A DNA stretch of 64,000 bases from Calonectria ilicicola (lineage: Eukaryota; Ascomycota; Sordariomycetes; Hypocreales; Nectriaceae): NCBI GenBank assembly GCA_020809705.1, contig CP085831.1, positions 2,790,001 through 2,854,000 on the forward strand. The letters are read 5' to 3'. The position numbers and the translations under genes are program-made. The notes below the pieces were generated by a model. The model was not told where the DNA came from and did no database searches. It worked only from the letters and a program-made list of their open reading frames with translations. Of this stretch, positions 55,635 to 64,000 are shown in pieces; the stretch's first letter is position 1; each line of letters starts with the position of its first letter.

Positions 55635-58600
55635 AATTTTTTCTTTTTTTAAAAGAATAATATAAGTCTTTTAATTTATTTTAATAATTAAATTATAATA
55701 TTATTTATTTTTTTTTTTATTATTTAATTATTTATATATAATTTATTTTTTTATATAAATTATTATATAATTATTATTAATAAATTTTATAAATATTTAA
55801 TTTAATATTTTTTTTATAAATATATTAATTAGATTATTTTTTTTATTAATTTATTTAATTTTATATAATTTTTATTATTTATATAATTATTATAATATTA
55901 TAATATTAATTATTAAATATTTTTTTTTATTATTTTTAACTTTATAAAGTATTTATAAAGAAAGTATAAATTAATATATATAATTATAAAAATATAAAGG
56001 ATTTTAAATTAATTAATAATTTAATTAAAAATTATAAATATTATATAAGTAATATTTATATTAATAACTATATTATAAATCTTTAATATAAGAATACTTT
56101 ATATAATTCTTTAATATTTAATAAAATTATAATAAATAATATTTCTATTTATTATAAATATTCTATTATTTATTTATTTATTTATAATAATTATTATAAA
56201 TTTAAATTATAATAAAAAATTAATATTATTTATAAATATATTATTAATAAAAATAAAAAGTTTTATAATTAATAAATTAAAAAAGATAAAGATTAAGTTA
56301 TAATTAAAATAATCTATTTACTATTTAAAGTATTTATTTAAGACTTTAATTTAAACTTTATTAGATTCTTAGAACTATATTATAATTAAAAGATTATAAT
56401 ATACTTTAAATTAATAAATAAAAGTAATATATATTTTTTATATTTATTATTTTATATATTATTATTTAATTATTATTTAATTTTTAATATTTATTAATTA
56501 GATTTTCTTTTTTATTTTTTTTATTATATAATTATATTATTATCTTTTAATAAAATAATAATTATATTATTAAATATAAAAAGCTTTCTAATAATTAATA
56601 TCTTTTTTAATTTAACTTTAAAAGCTACTTCTTTAAACTTCTTTTTCTTTAATTATAAAAAAGTTTTATTTAAAATTTTAATTATATTATTTATTTATAT
56701 TTTAATAATTATAAAGTTAGGATTCTTTTTTAATAATATTAATAAGTATAAATTAAATATAGATATAATTATTTAAAGCTTCTTTAAATAATACTTATAA
56801 TATATAACTTATTAATAATTTCTTACTTTTAATACTTTATATAATAATATAATTATTTTTATAATTATATTTTTAAAGTATTAATATTAAATATTATTAA
56901 AAAAATATATTAAAATAATTTAATTAAGTTTTATTTTTAATTATATATATATTTAGATAATATTTTAAAAGTAAAAAATAATCTTAAACTTAATAAATAA
57001 TAAGATTAATATAAGTATTAATTTTTAATTATATTATTAGATTATTAGTAATTATATAAGAATAACTTCCTTACCTTTATTAATATATCCTTATATTATT
57101 AATTATAACTTTTTATAAAATATATTTATAATCCTATTCTTAATCTTATTAATAATATATATCTTAAAAATTCTTATTTTTCTATATATATTCTTATTAA
57201 ATTAAATAAATTTAAATACTTTATATTAGATTAGTTTATTAATCTCTTTTAAATATAATACTTTAAATAATTTACCTAGAATTATAATAATCTTTTTTTC
57301 TAAAGTTTTAATATAAGTTTTTAATTAGTTTTTTCTTTAATTAAAATAAATATTTTATTATATTTAATTTTATTTATAAATTATTTAATAAAATTAATAT
57401 TATTTATTAGGAGAGAGTTCTTATATAATTAATTTTTATTTTTTTTAGGTTAATTATAGTGAAAATATATTAATAAGATTCTTTTAAGATCTTTCTTTTT
57501 TTCTTTTCTTTATAAGTTTAAAAGAGAGAGGCTTATAAATAGAATTTTTATTATAATCTATTTTATCTTTCTTAAGTATTTTAATTACTAGCTTTAAGTA
57601 GACTGGTTTATTAGTAAAATCTTTAAAAAGGATTTTATAATAATTAAATAGAATTCTAATAATCTTTTAGTATTATTAATAATATATATTTCTTTTTTAA
57701 TAGTAATAAGTATATATAAGCTAGTTTATTCTTTTTTTCTTAATAAATGTAAATTTATAATTATAAAAAAAGGTTTAGAATAGTAGAAATATTAAAGCTA
57801 TTCTAGATAATAAGGATATTATTTATTTATCTTTTAATATATATTTTCTATATTTTATTTATTATCTTTTAAATAGTTTTTATTTATTTTATTATTTTAG
57901 GTAAGGATTTAAAATCTTCTATTATTTATAAGTATAAACTAAATATTAAAAATATAAATATAAGATTATTAGGGCTAGCTATATTATTTACTACTTTTAT
58001 TATTACCTAAAGAGCTTCTTTTAGTTTTAATTATAAATTCTTTTAATAAATAATAGTATAAGTATATTAAATAGGTATATAATATCTCTTAACTTTTCTA
58101 ATAGAGTTATATACTTTTATTAGTATTATTAAAATTATAATACCTTTTATTCTTACTTCTTAATAAAATTCTTTATTAATAAAGCTTTTTTTAAATTAAT
58201 AATTATTTAATTTAATAATCTAATATATATATTAATTTAATAGAGTTTTATAATTTTTTATATAATTAATATTAAAATATTAATAAGAAATTAAATAATA
58301 TTAAATAAAATTATTTTATTAATAATATAAAGTATTAATTTACTTTTAATATATATAATATTAATAATAATTTTATAATTAAACTTATAATTATTATAAA
58401 GTATAAATTTAAATCTTTAAAGTATTCTTATATAAAGTTAATACTTTTAATATATTTTAATTAATTTCTTAATTATCTACCTATCTATAAAATAACTAAC
58501 TTTTATTAATAAATTATATAATTAATTTATTAAGAGATAATTAAAATAATAATAAAATTAGTAAAGTTTATTATTAATAAGATTATATTATATAAGTATT

Positions 58601-59161
58601 TTTTTATTACTTAAAAGCTATTAAAGATATTCTTATTTTTATATAATAAATATCTTAATAAATCCTCTTTTAAAATAATTATTAAAGTTATAAAAATAAA
58701 TTCTTAAATAATCTATATTTTATAATAAGAGAAAAAATAGTATATTAATTAATATAATATAAAATATAATAGTTTTAAATAATATAATTACTTTTACTAT
58801 ATTTAATAATTAATATAAGATTCCTTCTTTAAATATTATAATTATTTCTTTAACCTTTATAATATTTAATTTAAATAGTATATTACTTACTTATTATAAT
58901 ATAATAAATTATTTATAATTACTAATTAATACTTTTAATATTTTAATATTTAAAATAATTTTTAAAATTTATTTAATTTATAATAATTATTAAATATAAA
59001 TTATAATATTATTTTTTTTAATTTTTTATAAAAATTATAAAAGAGATTATTATATATAAAATAATAAGTAATAATTTAATTTATAAGTATAATTAAAATA
59101 TATTATATATTAATATTCTTAATAATATTTATAAAGTATATATAGTTATTAATTATATATA

Positions 59162-59163
<2 letters not shown>

Positions 59164-59192
<29 letters not shown>

Positions 59193-59193
59193 T
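59164..59193. repeat. TTA trinucleotide microsatellite
   Basis: About ten uninterrupted TTA units inside the AT block. Confidence 0.8.
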
Positions 59194-59881
59194 TTATTTT
59201 TCTTATCTTACTTACTATTAGAATTAATAAATTTTATTAAATATATAATATATATAATTTTACTAATAAAAAAATCTCTTTTTTTTATTTATATTTTTTA
59301 AATACTTTTTTCTTTCTTTTATAATATACTTAATTAAATAATATTTACTTTTAAAATATATATAATATTTATTATTTTTTTATAATTTTTTTTATAAATT
59401 ATTCTTATTTTTATAATTCTTACTATAAAAAAATAATTATAATTATTTTAATTAATTATTTTTATATTCTTTATATACTTATTTAATTATTAATTATTAA
59501 ATATTAATTATAATAAGATTTTTAATAAATTTTATTAATTTATTTAATAATATAAATATATAGTAAATCTATAAGTATATATTAGTATATAATATTAATA
59601 AGTTTAGGTAAATATTTATAAGATCTTTAATCTCTTAGTATATAATAAGTAATTATATATAAATAGTAAAGTTGCTTTTTATAATCTTTAATAATATCTT
59701 TTAAAGTATTTTAAATTATTTAAAGAACTTATTAAGAATTATTTAATAGTTTTTATAAAAATATTATAATATTTATTTAAAAAGCTTTAGATTTTATTAT
59801 TTTTTATAATATTTATTAAATATTTATTTATTTTTAAACTTTTCTTATATTTTTATAATTATTTAATTAAATGTCTTTTAT

Positions 59882-60120
59882 ATAATTATTTTCTTCCTTT
59901 TAGGAAAGAAAGATGCCGACAAGATCACAGGACCTAAAGGCACGCCTCATGATAGACTTTCACATCGATTAGTACAATTACCCTTATGCCAACTCTAAAG
60001 CCTAAAGGCAACACAAGATGAAAACCTTAATAGATAGAACCCTTGTATAATAAAAGAAAGAATTTTCTATTAGCCAGGAATGCAATAATATACACTTAAA
60101 CAAACCTCTCTTAAATAACT
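59882..60120. other. Island 1 of ordinary composition in the AT block
   Basis: About 240 bases with normal C and G (core ATGCCGACAAGATCACAGGA) and sharp borders to A/T-only DNA. No coding or RNA gene is recognised. It may be single-copy DNA spared by RIP. Confidence 0.6.
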
Positions 60121-60597
60121 CTCTCTTAAATATATATTAAATAGATTCTTTTAAAAATATATATATATATAATTAAAATATTTAAATAATATATTATTTA
60201 TAAAAGTAATAGTTTTTTAAAAATAGAATTTATAATTTAATATATTTATTAAGAAATTTAAATTAATAATATTAAATTAAATATAAAAGATTAAAAATTA
60301 AAAAAATTCTAAAAAAAATAATAAAAATATAAAAGTAAGATAATATAAAGAATTAAATTAAAATTAAGCTAATCCTTTAAAAATATAAACTCTTTTTAAA
60401 AAAAGAATCTTTTAAATAAAAATAAAATCTTTATTTAAAAATAATAATAAATAATAAAATTAATATTAAAATATTTTAATATATTTAAATATAAAAGATC
60501 TTTTTTAAAAAAAATTAAAAAAGATTTTTAAAGAAAATAAAGAATAAAAGTTTTATATGAATTAATATATTAAATTAAATAATTATAAATATAGTAT

Positions 60598-60692
60598 AGT
60601 GGAAGGAAAAAGGCAGGAAAGGCTATAGAATAGGAAATGCAAACAACGGTTCAATCAAACAACTAACAGGATACGAGCAGTGATTATTTAAT
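60598..60692. other. Island 2 of ordinary composition in the AT block
   Basis: About 95 bases of normal composition (begins AGTGGAAGGAAAAAGGCAGG and ends GGATACGAGCAGTG). Unrelated to island 1 by eye. No function visible. Confidence 0.6.
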
Positions 60693-62031
60693 TAAATAAT
60701 ATTAATTTATTTATAATATATATTATTTATAAATAAAAGTTTAAAGTATTTTTTATAAATATATTTTTAAATATATATATATATATAAATTTATTAATAT
60801 TTATTATATAATATTTATTATAAAAAATAATAAACTTTATATTAAAAAATTTATATTTAATATTATTAAATTTTAACTTTTTAATATATATTTTATTAAA
60901 ATTACTAATCTATTTACTTATTAAATATTTATTTAAAAGATTATTTTAAAAGTATAATTACTTTTAAAGTAAAAAGATCTTTTAAATTAGAATTATTATT
61001 TATTAATAGTAAATTATTAATATATTAAATTAAACTTTTATATAAAATAGTATATTCTTTATATAAAAAGATAAAATATTTTAGAAAAGTAAAGATATAA
61101 TTTTATAAATAATAGATAATTATTAGGTATTAATTATTAATTAAATAGGATCTTATTTAATAATTTTAATTATAAATTATAATTTTTAATAATTAATTTG
61201 AAATATTTTATTTTTTATTTTAAATTAATTAATTTCTTTATTAATTTAATAATAGAATTTATTTTAATTAAGAATTTTTTATATATTAATTAAGATTAAT
61301 ATTTTTTATTTTTTAAGAATTTTAATATTATTATTTAATAAGAAATTATAAAAAATTAATAATTTTAATACTTTCTTTTAATAATTAAAAGTATAATTTT
61401 TAAATTTTTACTAGAAGATATTAAAAAATTAAAGGCTTTTAATATTTTTTATATAATATAATAATATAAAGTATATTATTTATATATTTATTTTAAAAGA
61501 GGTATATATTTTAAATAAGAAGATTATATAATAAAATTCTTATATATAAGGTTTTATTTATTTTTTATATTTTTTTAAAATTAATATAAATTTTATAAGT
61601 TATTTTATTTTTTTTTAATATTATTTATAATTATTAGTAAAAATAAGGGAAAAGATAATTAGATTAATAATATTACTTTTAATATTAATATTATTTTTTT
61701 TATTAATTTTTAAAATTATAATAAAAGGAAATTATAAATAAGATTATATAATTAACTTCTTTAATTATTAAATTTATTTTTAATACTTAAGTAATTTAAT
61801 AATTTATTTTAATAAATTAATAATAAAATTCTTTTATATAATAAATATAAAAAAATAAGATTATACTCTTTTAATAGATTTAAATATTAATTAAATATAA
61901 ATATAGTTTTTATTTTTAATTAATATATATAATTTATTTACTAAATTAAAATACTTAATAATATATTTTTTTATTTAATATTTTACTAATCTATAAAATA
62001 ATATAAATATTATTTATTTAGATTAATTAGT

Positions 62032-62270
62032 ATAAGTAAATCTTAGGGATTTTAAATAATTTAATTAAGATTATAATAAAATTAATAGTAGTTATTAAAG
62101 AATTAATTAATAAATTTATTAATATTTATCTTCTTTAATTAGTTAGCTTCTAGTGAGGTTATTTTAGTATAGTTATTTTACCTTGTAATTATATGCTTTT
62201 ATATATAATAATAGTCTTCTTTATGCTTTATAGGGTATTATTCCTTTAATTATACTAATAAACTAATATT
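62032..62270 (+). repeat. Right 239-base direct repeat (LTR-like)
   Basis: Partner of 55396-55634. This copy keeps more C and G in its second half (for example GTGAGG and TATAGGG) and is more A/T-converted in its first half. Confidence 0.85.
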
Positions 62271-62354
62271 TTATTTATTATTATATTTTTTTTAATTTTA
62301 ATATAAATTATTAATAATATTATTATTATTATTATAAATTTTATAATTTTTTAT

Positions 62355-62470
62355 AATGAACTAGATTCACGACTAAGGTGAAGCACAAATAGGACCACAA
62401 TAGACCTCTATTCTTATTACCAAGACTTTAACTTGACGAACTATAGAACCATTTGCCTGCACTTATTATA
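62355..62470. other. Island 3 of ordinary composition, just right of the right direct repeat
   Basis: About 115 bases (core GATTCACGACTAAGGTGAAG) starting 85 bases after the right repeat. It could be former host DNA next to the element, or part of a neighbouring, less mutated insertion. Confidence 0.55.
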
Positions 62471-64000
62471 TAATACTATTATAAGTGTCCTTACCCTATA
62501 ATATTTTATACTAGTACATATTTAATATATATACTTAATTAATTCTCTTAATCTTATATTTTTATAATTATCTCCTTCTTCTAAAAACTTATTTTTAAGT
62601 TTTAAAAGGATTTAATAGAAATAATATTATTTTTATACCTTATTATTCTATTTTTTATATATTTTTTTAATTTATTTATAATATTTATATATTAAAGTTA
62701 TTATATTTTTAAAATAAATTTTAAATTTTTATATATTATACTTTATAAACTATCTAATCTACTTAATTTAGTATAATATTTTATTATTATTACCTTTATA
62801 TATAATAATCTTCTTAATCTTTTACTTATTCTCTTCCTTAGCTAGCTTTAGTAGGTAGGTAGTAATACTACCTTTAATACCTTTTTAAGGTTTAAGTAAG
62901 GAGATTGAGAAAATATTATATATTTATTAGTATTATTTAGATAGATATACCTTATAAGCCTATTATCCTATTCTCTTAATAATAGTAATTTTAATAAATT
63001 TAGGTATAAGCTTCTTATACTTAAATCTAAAGTTTTTATAAATAAATTAATAATCTATTCTTTTTTATACTTTATAATAATATATTTTTTATTATAATAT
63101 TTAATTTATATTTTTATAACTTTTTATTAATATTATTAAATTTAAGTATATATATAATTTAAAATTTTAATATACTTTTATATATCTTATATATAAATCT
63201 TTAAATACTTTAAAATATACTTAATCATTTTAAAATAATAATTATATAATATTTATATTAATAATACTTTAATAATATTATACTAACTATTATTATAAAT
63301 AAACTTACTCTTAAGAAATTATATTATCTATCTCTTTAAGATTTTTTCTATAAATAACCTTAAATATCTCTCTAAGGTTTAGTATATTTATTTAATCTAC
63401 CTATTAATTTAAGAATAATAAATAATAGATAATTACTTAATTATTATTTATTCTTTTATTAATTCTTCTTAGAATTAATTTATAAATAATTTATCTTAAT
63501 TATTTATAATACTTTTTAATATTTTATATTAATATTTTATATATTTATATAATATTTATATTATTTAAATAATAATAAATATTTTCTTTATAAGTATAAA
63601 TATAATAAACTTTATTATATAATAGATAATTATAAAAATAATATTATATTCTTCTCTATTATTATAAGCACTTTAAAATAACCCTATAATAAAATCCACA
63701 CTAATTTCTTAAAAGGGGTATACTAATAGTAGTAGAGATTATAGCTTCTTATATAGTCTATAATATAAGGTTTATACACCCTAATATACCTAGTATCTTA
63801 AGATATAATCATATATATTTTCTATAATTTCTTTCTAATAGAATTTTCTCTTAATAAATTCAATTATCTTAGTAATTTCTATATACCTTACCCTTAGATT
63901 ATTATAATATCTATAAAGTATCTTAGTTCTTAATATATACTATACTAAAATAACTAATCTTTCCTTATAGAAGAATGTACTATTTCTATTTAAGTAGTAT

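Larger units (their letters stand above)
55396..62270 (+). mobile_element. Candidate RIP-mutated LTR retrotransposon
   Basis: Two 239-base sequences in the same orientation, 6,636 bases apart, flank a stretch of about 6.4 kb. Size and layout fit a Ty3/Ty1-type element with short LTRs. RIP has removed readable coding sequence, so no gag or pol could be identified, and LTR ends (TG..CA), primer-binding site and target-site duplication are not visible. Orientation is arbitrary. It could also be two separate copies of another repeat. Confidence 0.5.
55185..64000. repeat. RIP-degraded AT-rich block
   Basis: From about 55185 to the window end the sequence is almost only A and T, with very few C and G, no long open frames, and stop codons in all frames. 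The change from normal DNA is sharp. In moulds this is the product of repeat-induced point mutation (C to T) acting on transposons, and such blocks are usually heterochromatic. The last 1.5 kb (from about 62480) keeps a little more C and G than the centre. Confidence 0.88.

Noticed and set aside
63560..63780. Minus-strand A/T-rich stretch that loosely resembles a retrotransposon integrase region
   Set aside because: RIP leaves so many stops and changed codons that the resemblance cannot be separated from chance by eye. A de-RIP consensus search would decide.
55185..64000. Mitochondrial DNA insertion or centromere as explanation of the AT block
   Set aside because: No mitochondrial genes or tRNAs are seen, and the transition-only repeat pair explains the composition by RIP. 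A centromere cannot be excluded but nothing specific supports it.
1..64000. tRNA, rRNA and CRISPR features
   Set aside because: No cloverleaf with A and B boxes, no rRNA-like sequence and no regularly spaced repeats were noticed on reading. A covariance-model scan was not possible.

Overview
This window is nuclear DNA of a filamentous ascomycete (Pezizomycotina, probably a Eurotiomycete-like mould). The signs are short introns (46-86 bases) with GT..CTAAC/CTGAC..AG signals, long intergenic spaces, gene families seen almost only in moulds (NACHT-ankyrin and NACHT-WD40 proteins, HET domain, AcuF-type zinc finger, SesB-like hydrolase, DUF3425 bZIP, DUF3632), and a long block of nearly pure A+T carrying the transition-only signature of repeat-induced point mutation (RIP). 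Exon structures were worked out by hand from splice signals and reading-frame continuity; no database search was run.

Layout. 1-3.1 kb: a decayed gene on the minus strand and otherwise empty DNA. 3.2-13.1 kb: an unknown acidic protein, a one-exon NACHT-ankyrin receptor with two amyloid-motif-like segments at its N-terminus, an unknown coiled-coil protein, and an F-box protein with a very long acidic repeat insert. 14.7-19.6 kb: a three-exon NACHT-WD40 receptor of about 1,578 residues. 20.1-30.1 kb, the most interesting part: a gasdermin-like gene lies tail-to-tail with a DUF7580/subtilisin-like protease gene. The protease gene shares a 272-base divergent promoter with a giant gene combining an AcuF-type zinc finger, a SesB-like hydrolase and an IQGAP-type calponin-homology domain. 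30.2-33.6 kb: a GT1 glycosyltransferase and a broken HET-domain gene. 35-54.3 kb: mostly metabolic and regulatory genes, namely a tyrosinase (with a GC-AG intron), a bZIP-DUF3425 factor, an acetoacetate-decarboxylase-like enzyme, a DUF3632 protein, a homeobox+C2H2 factor, an MFS transporter with a 12-base exon, a branched-chain-aminotransferase-like enzyme and a type II membrane lectin-like protein. From about 55.2 kb to the end: a RIP-degraded AT block containing two directly repeated 239-base copies 6.6 kb apart (LTR-like) and three islands of ordinary base composition.

How it fits together. The left half is a dense patch of allorecognition and programmed-cell-death-type genes. The gasdermin/protease pair matches the architecture established for fungal HET-Q1/HET-Q2, in which a subtilisin-like protease cleaves a gasdermin to release the pore-forming part. 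The right half could be a small backbone-free metabolic neighbourhood, but the sequence gives no proof of co-regulation.
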